Below, one piece after another: positions 33,119-42,050 of a stretch of 64,000 nt of DNA. Both the position numbers and the translations under genes were made by a program. The notes under the pieces were generated by a model. It worked only from the letters and a program-made list of their open reading frames with translations, was not told the DNA's origin and did not search any database. The stretch comes from SXRF01 sp039808985 (GTDB lineage: Bacteria; Pseudomonadota; Alphaproteobacteria; Rickettsiales; SXRF01). The stretch spans positions 96,757 to 160,756 of the forward strand of contig JBDHUC010000001.1 in NCBI GenBank assembly GCA_039808985.1. Reading direction: 5' to 3'. Each line of letters opens with the position of its first letter. Within the stretch, counting starts at the first letter, position 1.

Positions 33119-33339
33119 ACAGTCCTCCTATAAAAATTAACAATACCATATATATGGGCAAACAAAACTATAGCGCAAAGATATTAAAAATCCATTGCGA
33201 ATATCTGTAGATAGCTCAAATCCGCAGAAAATCAAGGCATAAATGGCAATATCGCATCTATGGCCCGTATTTTTGATGGCTTAACAGTCTACTTTCATGT
33301 TATATCAGTGCTATATATCTCCATCCTCCAGGCCAACTA

Positions 33340-34125
33340 ATGCCCAATATTAGCACCCCCACCTGCAAAACTGGCTTCACACTAATAGAGCTAGCTATAG
33401 TCATGGTTATTATCGGCTTGGTTGTAGGCGGAATCATGATTGGTAAGGAGTTGATAAGGGCGGCAGAAATCCGTGCTTCAATCAGCCAGGTCGAGCAGAT
33501 AAAAACTGCCATAAACACATTCAAGGTTAAATATAATTGCCTTCCTGGCGATTGTACCTATGCAACAAATCTATTCGGCACCGATTCAAACGGATGCCCC
33601 GCTGGCGGTGGCACCGGGACCTGCAATGGCGATGGCAATGAAAAGATTTCTGATATTAGCTACACCGACAACGGGCAGGAAGTTTACCGCCTGTGGCAAC
33701 AGCTAGGTTCCGGTTACGCCGACCTTATACCAGGTAAATATACAGGAGTTTACACCAGTGCAGCTTTTAAATTCAGACCAAACGCCGGTGTAAATGCGCC
33801 TATTAACAAACTTTTTCCTAATGGAGTTATGCGTTTATACAATCTCGATAATTATGCAGGAGGCAGCAATTTTTTTGCCGCAAATTATAAACATATACTG
33901 GAATTCTGGGGTAACAGCACCGTTATAACCCCATCAGTTACTCCATCAGAGGCACTTTCTATTGATACAAAATATGACGATGGGATGCCTGGATATGGAA
34001 ATATAATGAGTTACAGGAACACTATTCTCCCTAATTGCCTTACAACCAACTCTGTTATCACTGCAAAATATGACATCAGCTACGCGGCCATAAATTGCAG
34101 CGTGTTTTTCAAGATGGGGTTTTAA
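33340..34125 (+). CDS. type IV prepilin-like protein (pseudopilin)
   Basis: The 261-residue product has a 12-residue leader ending in Gly, then FTLIELAIVMVIIGLVVGGI: the cleavage site G-F and Glu at mature position 5 of class III signal sequences for a prepilin peptidase. The rest is a secreted domain with several Cys (for example NCLPGDC) likely to form disulfides. No pilus assembly gene, peptidase or secretin for type IVa or type II systems is beside it. Its stop overlaps that of thrS by 4 bases on the other strand. Confidence 0.85.
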   Translation: MPNISTPTCKTGFTLIELAIVMVIIGLVVGGIMIGKELIRAAEIRASISQVEQIKTAINTFKVKYNCLPGDCTYATNLFGTDSNGCPAGGGTGTCNGDGNEKISDISYTDNGQEVYRLWQQLGSGYADLIPGKYTGVYTSAAFKFRPNAGVNAPINKLFPNGVMRLYNLDNYAGGSNFFAANYKHILEFWGNSTVITPSVTPSEALSIDTKYDDGMPGYGNIMSYRNTILPNCLTTNSVITAKYDISYAAINCSVFFKMGF

Positions 34126-36035
34126 GCCGGAACTTCTGCCTCAGCGAGCAGTAGTTTTTTAGCTTCGGCAAAGCTCATATTTTCCTGTTTTTCTGAGCCG
34201 AGCCTACGGATGGAAACGCTGGCGCTTTCCTGCTCTTTTGCGCCGACCACAAACATTACAGGTACTTTCTGCAAACTATGCTCACGCACTTTGTAATTTA
34301 TTTTGTTGTTGGAAATATCAAGCTGGGCGCGGACTCCTGATTGTTTCAATTCATCGCAGAGTTTCTGGGCGTATTCGTCTGCTGCTTCGGTGATAGTTGC
34401 CACCACCACCTGCACAGGTGCAAGCCACAGCGGGAATTTGCCTGAATGCTCCTCAATCAAAATGCCGATGAAGCGTTCCAGCGAGCCGAGTATAGCGCGG
34501 TGCAGCATCACCGGGCGTTTTTTGCTTCCGTCCGGCGCTACATAATTAGCGTCAAGGCGTTCAGGCAGCACAAAATCCACTTGCAGGGTGCCGCATTGCC
34601 AATCGCGCCCGATGGCGTCACGCAGCACAAATTCCAGCTTAGGGCCATAAAACGCGCCCTCGCCAGAGTTCAACGTCCATTCCAGCCCGGCAGCGTTTAC
34701 TGCTTCTTTCAGGGCGTTTTCGGCTTTGTCCCATGTTTCATCAGTTCCGGCGCGCTTGGCGGGGCGGTCGGAGAATTTCACATTTACCTGGGTGAAGCCA
34801 AAGGTTTTATATACGTCTTTAAGCAGGTCGCAGAAAGCAACTGTTTCTGAGGTGATCTGGTCTTCGGTGCAGAATATATGCGCGTCATCCTGCACAAAGC
34901 CACGAATACGCATTATCCCATGCAAACTGCCGGATGGTTCATTGCGGTGGCAAGTGCCGAATTCCGCCATACGCAGCGGCAGGTCACGGTAGCTCTTTAG
35001 TCCCTGACGGAAAATCTGCACATGGCAAGGGCAGTTCATCGGCTTTACCGCCATTGTGCGCTCTTCATCAGAGTTGCTTACGAACATGTTTTCGTGGAAT
35101 TTTTCCCAATGCCCGCTGGCTTCCCACAGGCTGCGGTCAACCAGTATCGGGGTTTTTACTTCGATATAGCCGTTTTTCCTGATTTTAGTGCGGATATAAT
35201 TTTCAATGATGCGGAAAATCGTCCAGCCTTTGTCATGCCAGAATACCATGCCCGGTGTGTGTTCTTCAATGTGGAAAAGTTCAAGCTCTTTACCGAGTTT
35301 GCGGTGGTCGCGCTTTTCCGCTTCTTCGAGCATGGTCAGGTAATTTTTCAGGTCTTTCTCGGAAGCCCAGGCTGTGCCGTAAACCCGCTGTAACATTTCA
35401 TTGTTGGAATTGCCGCGCCAGTATGCGCCTGCTACTTTAAGCAGCTTGAAACCTGTGCCGATCTTGGCAGTGCTTTCCGCGTGAGGCCCACGGCAGAGGT
35501 CAATAAAATTGCCTTGTCTGTATAAGGATATTTTCTGTTCGGCAGGAATTGCGCCGATGATTTCTGCTTTGTAATCCTCACCGATTGATTTGAAGAATTT
35601 TACTGCTTCATCCCTGTCCCATTCCTCACGGCGGATTGGCTCACCACGCGCCACAATCTCACGCATACGCTTTTCAATCGCCTCTAAATCATTGCTGGAA
35701 AACGGGGTAGGGCGGGAAAAATCATAATAAAAGCCGTTATCGATGGCAGGGCCAATGGTAACTTGCGTTTCCGGGAATAATTCTTTTACTGCCTCTGCCA
35801 GTATATGCGCTGTATCATGACGGATAAGCTCCAGCCCATCTGCATCTTTGGCGGTGATTATCTGCACCTTGGCATCATGCTCAATCGGCAGGTAAATGTC
35901 TTTTAACTCACCATCCACCCGCACACATAAAGCAGCTTTGGCAAGCCCTGCGCCAATGGACGCGGCAAGCTCTTCACCGGTTACGGCATTTGCAAATTCT
36001 CGTTTTGAACCATCAGGAAGGGTGATTATGGGCAT
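34122..36035 (-). CDS. thrS: threonyl-tRNA synthetase
   Basis: The 637-residue class II synthetase has an N-terminal TGS domain (MPIITLPDGSKREFANAVTG), the editing domain with HDTAHILAEAVK and the CRGPHAESTA zinc/editing block, the catalytic core (MNCPCHVQIF, FGTCHRNEPSGSLHGIMRIRG as motif 2), and a C-terminal anticodon-binding domain. Length is normal. The upstream leader consists of TTAGTGG-type repeat words, with no clear ribosome binding site. The first nine codons recur at the start of the gene at 36097-38565. Confidence 0.97.
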   Translation of the reverse strand: MPIITLPDGSKREFANAVTGEELAASIGAGLAKAALCVRVDGELKDIYLPIEHDAKVQIITAKDADGLELIRHDTAHILAEAVKELFPETQVTIGPAIDNGFYYDFSRPTPFSSNDLEAIEKRMREIVARGEPIRREEWDRDEAVKFFKSIGEDYKAEIIGAIPAEQKISLYRQGNFIDLCRGPHAESTAKIGTGFKLLKVAGAYWRGNSNNEMLQRVYGTAWASEKDLKNYLTMLEEAEKRDHRKLGKELELFHIEEHTPGMVFWHDKGWTIFRIIENYIRTKIRKNGYIEVKTPILVDRSLWEASGHWEKFHENMFVSNSDEERTMAVKPMNCPCHVQIFRQGLKSYRDLPLRMAEFGTCHRNEPSGSLHGIMRIRGFVQDDAHIFCTEDQITSETVAFCDLLKDVYKTFGFTQVNVKFSDRPAKRAGTDETWDKAENALKEAVNAAGLEWTLNSGEGAFYGPKLEFVLRDAIGRDWQCGTLQVDFVLPERLDANYVAPDGSKKRPVMLHRAILGSLERFIGILIEEHSGKFPLWLAPVQVVVATITEAADEYAQKLCDELKQSGVRAQLDISNNKINYKVREHSLQKVPVMFVVGAKEQESASVSIRRLGSEKQENMSFAEAKKLLLAEAEVPA

Positions 36036-36038
36036 AGT
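36008..36038 (-). repeat. thrS start module, copy 1
   Basis: These 31 bases (the first nine codons of thrS and the 3 bases before the ATG) are identical to 38538-38568. Both copies also have CCACAAA and repeat words on the upstream side. Confidence 0.85.
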
Positions 36039-36096
36039 CTTTGGTTATTTGTGGTTAGTAATTAGTGGTTAGTTATAAGGAAAATTTAGGCGGTGT

Positions 36097-38565
36097 CTAG
36101 TGTTCAGTATTATTTTTACCTTTGCAGGGATACCTTGAACTATCAATACAGCCAAACCAGAATGGCGTGGCTTTTGCCCATGTTGTATAGCCATACCGTT
36201 TATGTAGTATTTTGTATGCTTTATGGGAATAATCAGCATGTGAACCATTGCTGGCACAACCATAACGGGTGGTCCTTATTGCATTGGATAAATCAGAAGC
36301 TATCTGGTTGTTGTCATTTTCCGAATTCCAGAATTTCCAACGCTCTATATTAGCACGTGCTATTATAGAGCGGCTTAGATATTCCGGCCCGGATTTAAGT
36401 TCTTCAAGCTGCTCAAGTTCATTTTTGTTCATTACGCTACGATATGGATGCTGTTCCATGAGCACCTTTTGCTTTTCAATATATGGCTCGATTTCCTTGT
36501 GAATATCAACACCATCTATTAAAGTTTTTCTTAGCCCCCAGCTTATATCCGGCGGCCTTATGCGCGCCGCTTCAAAAATACCGTCCTCAATGTTTTTTTC
36601 ATCCACCTTACACCACCAGTTATTATCATTGTGGTTATAGGTGTCTATTTTTGACATATCTTCAACAACGCCGTTACCGGAATTATTAGTCACCACATAT
36701 TCCAGATATGGATTTGGCCGGAATCTTGGCGAGCGCACTAAAAACTCGATAAATTTATACCTGTCGTTGCTGGCCGCAGCCGTCAGCAATTCCTGCCGTA
36801 CCGGTGGGTTAAGTTTAGCAGCAAGCTTTGCGTACGTATCAAATTTATCTTTATCAAATCCAAGCAGAAAAGCACGGGTTACAGCAGCCCTTGCAAATAA
36901 AGGTCGTTCCAGTGGCAAAGTTTCTTCGCTATTTGCCAGATTATAAAGCTCTTGCGTGGAAACTGCATCAACCATCTTCTTCCATAATTCCGGAGAATTT
37001 GTATTTTCCCAAGAATTAGGGTTATGATTTCGGTTTATTTTTACCACTTCATCCCAACTTGTTGCAAGCAATGTCCTCCAATGCTGGAATTTATCTGGAT
37101 AGATTTTTAGTATTGCCGCAAGTTGCGCCCTTGCTTCATCCACCTTGCCAGTATACACGAGCCAGCGCAGGGATTTTTGCAGTATGGCTATACCCATATC
37201 ATTCCTGCTTGAATATGGAGAGTCCATTTCCAATTCCAAGCCGCTGTAATCAACATGCTGTTCAACAAGATTCAAAGCTTCCTTATATTCCTCCCGCCCT
37301 AGGTGGATTCGTATTGCCTGCTCCCACATATCGAGCAGCCAATAACGGTATTCCTGTGTTTCGTTTTTCCAGGCACGGTTGAAATATGGCTCTGATTCTT
37401 TCAATATATTGCCTGCTAGTTCATCTTCAGGATGCGCGCGGCGGGCTGCAATTTGCAGCCACTCAAGCCCATCTCCATTTTTCCAGCGCTGCCATGCGTG
37501 GGTAACTATGTTACGATTTTGCTCCCAATAAGGGTTGCTTGCAATATGCAGAGCAAATAGCCAGTCAGTATCGAAAATATTATAAGCCCACTTTGCCTGC
37601 ATCCAGTCCACCAGTTCATTCTTTGGTGCAAGCGCTTCTACAGCTTTCATCCTGCCTGAAGAAACAGGAATATCTCTCAGCCACCAGTCCACTGTTTTTG
37701 ATTCGCCGTCATAAACCGGGAAATAAGTATTTAATTGCTCCATCGCATCCGAATAATCATTAAAGCTCTGCTTAAGATTTACCGCCTTTTCTGGTGTTAC
37801 TTTTATAGTTTTCAGCAACCAGTTTAAATGCTTTTCTGGATCAGGAGCGCCATACCAGCCCATGATGAATTTATAGTTAGCGGTAATATCATGGACGGAT
37901 TTCAGGCTATCATCAGCGAGTACAACATCTATAAGGTTATAAGCCTCAGCTTCACCGCCTAGTTTAACCATCGTCCTAAGTGACATATATGCTGCCATGG
38001 GACGTATAGGCGCATCATACATATGCACAATTTTTTTATATATCTGCATGGCATCTATAAAATCACCGCGATAAAAATGCTGGGAGGCTTTCTGGTACAG
38101 AAAATCGCTTTCAGCACGCTTAGGCAATTCGCCTTTTGGTTCCACTAAATCAACAGGATTATTCTGGCGGAAATCGCACGCAGAAAAAACCCTATCCTGG
38201 TTTTCAGCCCATATTTTCTGGTATGGGGTTTCCTTGCCTAATTCAGCTCGTATCTGCTCAAGGACTTTAATAGCACTGTCATATTGGCAATTTCCTATAC
38301 TCCAGTTTGCTGATGGCGGAGCTACGGCTTTAATATCCATCCCAATAAGCAGTTTATTCCATATTTTTACCTTTTGCTGGCCAGAATCATAATCGTAACT
38401 ATCCCTGCGCTGGTAAAACAAACCTGGTTTATCAGAAAAAAATTCTTCCGTAATTAACGATGGTCTTTTGCTTTCTTCAGCAAAAACAATATTTGGCAAA
38501 AGAAGGATTATAAGCAATAGGATAGAATGCCATTTTAAACCATCAGGAAGGGTGATTATGGGCAT
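36097..38565 (-). CDS. large secreted helical (TPR-like) protein with thrS-derived start
   Basis: The 822-residue product begins MPIITLPDG, identical to the thrS start, which runs into a hydrophobic signal peptide (LLLIILLLPNIVFA). The mature part is almost entirely helical with Trp/Tyr-rich helices (YQKASQHFYRGDFIDAMQIYKKI) that look like TPR or solenoid repeats. Several Cys pairs occur near the C-terminus. No enzyme motif is seen. The thrS-like codons give it a start codon, suggesting that the original N-terminus was replaced. A periplasmic or surface scaffold role is only an inference. Confidence 0.75.
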   Translation of the reverse strand: MPIITLPDGLKWHSILLLIILLLPNIVFAEESKRPSLITEEFFSDKPGLFYQRRDSYDYDSGQQKVKIWNKLLIGMDIKAVAPPSANWSIGNCQYDSAIKVLEQIRAELGKETPYQKIWAENQDRVFSACDFRQNNPVDLVEPKGELPKRAESDFLYQKASQHFYRGDFIDAMQIYKKIVHMYDAPIRPMAAYMSLRTMVKLGGEAEAYNLIDVVLADDSLKSVHDITANYKFIMGWYGAPDPEKHLNWLLKTIKVTPEKAVNLKQSFNDYSDAMEQLNTYFPVYDGESKTVDWWLRDIPVSSGRMKAVEALAPKNELVDWMQAKWAYNIFDTDWLFALHIASNPYWEQNRNIVTHAWQRWKNGDGLEWLQIAARRAHPEDELAGNILKESEPYFNRAWKNETQEYRYWLLDMWEQAIRIHLGREEYKEALNLVEQHVDYSGLELEMDSPYSSRNDMGIAILQKSLRWLVYTGKVDEARAQLAAILKIYPDKFQHWRTLLATSWDEVVKINRNHNPNSWENTNSPELWKKMVDAVSTQELYNLANSEETLPLERPLFARAAVTRAFLLGFDKDKFDTYAKLAAKLNPPVRQELLTAAASNDRYKFIEFLVRSPRFRPNPYLEYVVTNNSGNGVVEDMSKIDTYNHNDNNWWCKVDEKNIEDGIFEAARIRPPDISWGLRKTLIDGVDIHKEIEPYIEKQKVLMEQHPYRSVMNKNELEQLEELKSGPEYLSRSIIARANIERWKFWNSENDNNQIASDLSNAIRTTRYGCASNGSHADYSHKAYKILHKRYGYTTWAKATPFWFGCIDSSRYPCKGKNNTEH

Positions 38566-38568
38566 AGT
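38538..38568 (-). repeat. thrS start module, copy 2
   Basis: These 31 bases match 36008-36038 exactly and supply the start codon and first nine codons of the 822-residue protein. Confidence 0.85.
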
Positions 38569-38575
38569 TGTATTT

Positions 38576-38673
38576 TGTGGATGGTGAATTGTTATTGGTG
38601 ATTAGTGAGCCGTTATTTATAATGAAAATTACTGATATGTCCACTACTCACTATCCACTAATCGCTAACCACA
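38576..38673. repeat. long imperfect hairpin with TTAGTGG words
   Basis: Left arm 38576-38609 (TGTGGATGGTGAATTG...GATTAGTGAG) faces right arm 38643-38673 (CTACTCACTATCCACTAATC then GCTAACCACA). The words match those at 4495 and 36049. It lies between the sdhA stop and the start of the 822-residue gene. Confidence 0.7.
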
Positions 38674-38683
38674 AGTTACTGAT

Positions 38684-40459
38684 TCAATACCCACGTTCCT
38701 CTGGCGGGAAGGACAGGGTCTTTTCAGAATTTTCAAGGCGTACGGGTCGGGTAGAGTGCTGGGTTTTTCCATTTTCATCAAGCAGAACCAGGCTATGCGC
38801 CAGCCAGTTTTCGTCATCCCGCCTGGGGAAATCTGCACGAAAATGCGCGCCGCGGCTTTCCGTGCGGTTTAATGCTGAGGTCAGTGTAACCAGCGCAAGG
38901 CGCAGGAGATTATCGGTTTCCATGGCATCAAGCAGGTCATTATTCCAGACCAGGGATTTGTCAGTTACCTTCATATCGAAAGCCGCTAAATCCCATAACT
39001 TTGCAAGCTTATCAACGCCTTCTTTTAAAATATCATTTGTGCGGAAAATACTACCATGATGCTGCATTATTTTTTGCAATTCCCTGCGTATTTTATTGGG
39101 TGCTGTGCTACCTGCTGCCTGCCTGAATTTTTCAAAACGGGCGAGGGGAGCAGCAAGCATGGAATTGCTAATTATTTTATGTGAAGTCTGGCGGTTTATT
39201 GTTTCAGCAGCCAGCTCTCCTGCTGCCTTGCCAAACACCACCAGCTCCAGCAAGGCATTGCAGCCAAGCCGGTTTGCCCCATGAACTGAGGCGCAGGCTG
39301 CCTCGCCAATAGCCAGCAGGCCACCCACAATATTTTCGCCGATTACCACCTGGCTTTTTGAATTTGTTGGTATTCCGCCCATTGTATAATGCACAGCAGG
39401 AAGTATTGGAATTGACTGCTTATGTATATCAATCCTTGCGAAAGTACGGGTAATTTCCTTTATGGAAGGCAATTTGCTGTCGATAAGCTTCTCTGGCAAA
39501 TGCTCTAGCCGCAGGTGCAGATGGTCTTTTTTCTCGCCACAACCGCGTCCTTCTAATATTTCCTGCGCCATTGCACGTGATACTACATCACGTGAAGCAA
39601 GCTCCATTGAACCTGGAGCGTAACGCTGCATAAAGCGCTCGCCTGTTGCGTTGGTAAGATATGCGCCCTCGCCGCGGGCACCCTCGGTTATAAGCACCCC
39701 GGTATCATAAAGGCTGGTTGGATGGAACTGGATGAACTCCATATCCTGAAGCGCAATACCGGCGCGAAGTGCCATAGCGTTTCCATCACCTGTGCATATG
39801 GTAGAAGCAGTTGTCGCAGCGTAAACCTGCCCAAACCCACCAGTAGCAAGGATCGTTACATGCGCCTGGAATATATGCAAATCCCCGGTTTCCATTTGCC
39901 ATGCAATTACGCCAAGGCAGTTTCCCTGTTCATCGAAAACCAGATCCAGCGCTGTATATTCGATAAAAAATTCAACATTATGGCGCAAAGCCTGGGCATA
40001 AAGCGTATGCAGCAGGGAATGCCCGGTACGGTCAGCCACAGCGCAGGCACGGTAAGCTAACCCTCCTTTACCAAAATCTGTTTTCTGCCCTCCGTAAGCA
40101 CGCTGATAAATCTGTCCTGATTCATCACGGGTGAAGGGCATACCCATATGCTCAAGCTCAACAATCGCTTCGGGCGCACGCTCACACATCAGCGCAATCG
40201 CATCCTGATCACCAAGCCAGTCAGAGCCGCGGATAGTATCATACATGTGCCATTGCCAGCTATCCTCGCTGCGGTTGCCAAGCGCAGCGTTTATTCCGCC
40301 CTGGGCCGCGACAGTATGGCTGCGGGTAGGCGGCACTTTGGAAACGCAGGCAACCGATAAGCCGCTTTCGCTGGCCGCAACTGCTGCGCGAAGCCCGGCT
40401 CCCCCAGCCCCAAGAACCAGAACATCATGGGTATGATATATAAAATTATATTGTTCCAT
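38684..40459 (-). CDS. sdhA: succinate dehydrogenase flavoprotein subunit
   Basis: The ATG at 40459 gives 591 residues; the longer frame begins with an unlikely TTG at 40495. DVLVLGAGGAGLRAA is the FAD-binding loop, SHTVAAQGGINA carries His 48 for covalent FAD attachment, and HPTSLYDTGVLITEGARGEG plus NRLGCNALLELVVFGKAAG complete the SdhA pattern. SdhA oxidises succinate in the TCA cycle. It stands alone; sdhB, sdhC and sdhD are not adjacent, unlike the usual operon. Confusion with NadB is unlikely given the length and the C-terminus. Confidence 0.92.
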   Translation of the reverse strand: MEQYNFIYHTHDVLVLGAGGAGLRAAVAASESGLSVACVSKVPPTRSHTVAAQGGINAALGNRSEDSWQWHMYDTIRGSDWLGDQDAIALMCERAPEAIVELEHMGMPFTRDESGQIYQRAYGGQKTDFGKGGLAYRACAVADRTGHSLLHTLYAQALRHNVEFFIEYTALDLVFDEQGNCLGVIAWQMETGDLHIFQAHVTILATGGFGQVYAATTASTICTGDGNAMALRAGIALQDMEFIQFHPTSLYDTGVLITEGARGEGAYLTNATGERFMQRYAPGSMELASRDVVSRAMAQEILEGRGCGEKKDHLHLRLEHLPEKLIDSKLPSIKEITRTFARIDIHKQSIPILPAVHYTMGGIPTNSKSQVVIGENIVGGLLAIGEAACASVHGANRLGCNALLELVVFGKAAGELAAETINRQTSHKIISNSMLAAPLARFEKFRQAAGSTAPNKIRRELQKIMQHHGSIFRTNDILKEGVDKLAKLWDLAAFDMKVTDKSLVWNNDLLDAMETDNLLRLALVTLTSALNRTESRGAHFRADFPRRDDENWLAHSLVLLDENGKTQHSTRPVRLENSEKTLSFPPEERGY

Positions 40460-40571
40460 ATTCCGATGATACGATGTTTTTACTTGGGATGACAATAAAA
40501 GTTATGCTTGTAGAAAATAATGAGTTATGTAAATTGTTACAGTTAATAAACCAATACCTAGGAGAAGTAAT

Positions 40572-41036
40572 ATGGCTGGCAGCGTTAATAAAGTTATACT
40601 GGTTGGTAATCTGGGCCGCGACCCTGAAATACGTACTACCCAGGATGGGCGCGAGATAGCAAATCTCGCTATCGCAACATCTGAAAGCTGGAAAGATAAA
40701 AATACCGGGGAGCGTAAGGAAAAGACTGAATGGCACCGCGTTGCCATATTCAATGATGGACTGGTAAGCGTGGTAAAGAATTACCTGAAAAAAGGCGCGA
40801 AAGTATATATTGAAGGCCAACTCCAGACCCGTAAATGGACAGATAAAGATAACCAGGAAAAATATTCCACCGAAGTTGTGCTACAGGGTTTTAACAGCAC
40901 ATTGCATATGCTGGATGGCAAAGGCGGCAGTAGCGAAAGCGCTGGCGGCGGGAATTACAACCAGTCTTATTCACAACCATCAACGCAAGGCCAGAAAGCT
41001 CCGGCTGAGCTTATGGATGACGAAATCCCGTTTTAG
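40572..41036 (+). CDS. ssb: single-stranded DNA-binding protein
   Basis: SSB coats single-stranded DNA in replication and repair. The 154-residue protein has NKVILVGNLGRDPEIR at the N-terminus, the OB fold with TEWHRVAIF and VYIEGQLQTRKWTDK, a short Gly/Ser/Gln linker and the acidic DDEIPF tip that binds partner proteins. AGGAG stands before the ATG. Length and layout are normal. Confidence 0.97.
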   Translation: MAGSVNKVILVGNLGRDPEIRTTQDGREIANLAIATSESWKDKNTGERKEKTEWHRVAIFNDGLVSVVKNYLKKGAKVYIEGQLQTRKWTDKDNQEKYSTEVVLQGFNSTLHMLDGKGGSSESAGGGNYNQSYSQPSTQGQKAPAELMDDEIPF

Positions 41037-41134
41037 TATTACAAATCAATAAACTATTTTTTTAGTTTGTTCTTGTTGCAAAGTCTATTTATGGTAAAAT
41101 ACTAAGTTATATTAACCAATATAATGGGTTTACC

Positions 41135-41566
41135 ATGCGCATCGGAACTGACTTAGAAGAAGAATTTATTACAGACAAGACTGAAAGACTAGAGCGCAGG
41201 AAGTTAGGCAAGAAGGCGGGAGAAGCATATAAAATTATTGAACAGATAATGGGTAAGCATCACCTTAAATCAAATCTGCATGCGCATCCTGCAAATCAGG
41301 GTTTAGTAAGCGGCACAAATTTAGTATTAAAGCCTTCATCAGCTCCAGTTGCTGATAAGGGAAGTGATAGCTATGAAAACAGCAAAGCGCATTTAACGCC
41401 CGTTCAAGATGTACTGAATGAAGCTGGCATATCAAGCAGCATTGTTAAAGATGAGCGCAATAAAATAAATGTACTGCATGTAGATTTAACACAGCAGGAT
41501 CTCACTGAAAAACTGGAAAAATCAGCAGAAAGTCTGAATATTAAATTATCTGGTTTCGGACGTTAA
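41135..41566 (+). CDS. unknown protein
   Basis: I do not recognise this 143-residue protein. It is charged at the start (EEEFITDKTERLERRKLGKK), has a polar middle and a C-terminal part with alternating hydrophobics (INVLHVDLTQQDLTEKLEKS). There is no signal peptide or membrane helix. It lies between ssb and the convergent rppH gene. Confidence 0.6.
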   Translation: MRIGTDLEEEFITDKTERLERRKLGKKAGEAYKIIEQIMGKHHLKSNLHAHPANQGLVSGTNLVLKPSSAPVADKGSDSYENSKAHLTPVQDVLNEAGISSSIVKDERNKINVLHVDLTQQDLTEKLEKSAESLNIKLSGFGR

Positions 41567-41575
41567 TTATATTAA

Positions 41576-42049
41576 TTACGCCTGGTTTATAGCGGATGAG
41601 AATTCAGCCACTATTTCCTGATATAGCTTGCGCTTGAATGGAACTATCATTTCCGGCAGTTTTTTAATATCAACCCATTGCCAATGGGAAAATTCCGGGT
41701 GTGCTGTTGCTATGTTAATGTCACTATCATTTCCGGTAAAGCGCAGGCAGAACCATTTTTGCCTCTGGCCACGAAATTTTCCGCCCCAAAGCTTAGGAAC
41801 CAGATGATCCGGCAGGTCATAATCATGCCAGCCTTTGCTCTGGGCTATCAATTCGGCCTTATTGGTTCCCACTTCCTCCATCATTTCGCGCATTGCCGAG
41901 GCAAATGGCTCTTCCCCTTCGTCAATACCACCTTGCGGCATCTGCCATGCTTCAGAAGTACTGTCAATGCGTTTGCCAACAAATACTTTGCCTTCTGGGT
42001 TAAGCAGCATTATGCCGACACATGGGCGATAAGGTAAATGCTCGTACAT
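41576..42049 (-). CDS. rppH: RNA pyrophosphohydrolase (Nudix)
   Basis: RppH removes pyrophosphate from 5' triphosphate mRNA ends and starts decay. The 157-residue protein opens with YRPCVGIMLLN and has the Nudix box GGIDEGEEPFASAMREMMEE followed by VG, plus KWFCLRF and EFSHWQWV typical of the RppH/IalA group. It is the last gene of the long minus-strand operon, one base after the upstream gene. Confidence 0.95.
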   Translation of the reverse strand: MYEHLPYRPCVGIMLLNPEGKVFVGKRIDSTSEAWQMPQGGIDEGEEPFASAMREMMEEVGTNKAELIAQSKGWHDYDLPDHLVPKLWGGKFRGQRQKWFCLRFTGNDSDINIATAHPEFSHWQWVDIKKLPEMIVPFKRKLYQEIVAEFSSAINQA

Positions 42050-42050
42050 A

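Noticed and set aside
33089..33125. An AUU start for infC as in E. coli
   Set aside because: The ATT located near the AGGAGG site is not in frame with IF-3; an in-frame TAA lies upstream of the ATG at 33092.
38684..40459. L-aspartate oxidase (NadB) as an alternative to SdhA
   Set aside because: The length, the flavinylation motif SHTVAAQGG, the HPTSLYDTG block and the C-terminal ERGY fit SdhA better.
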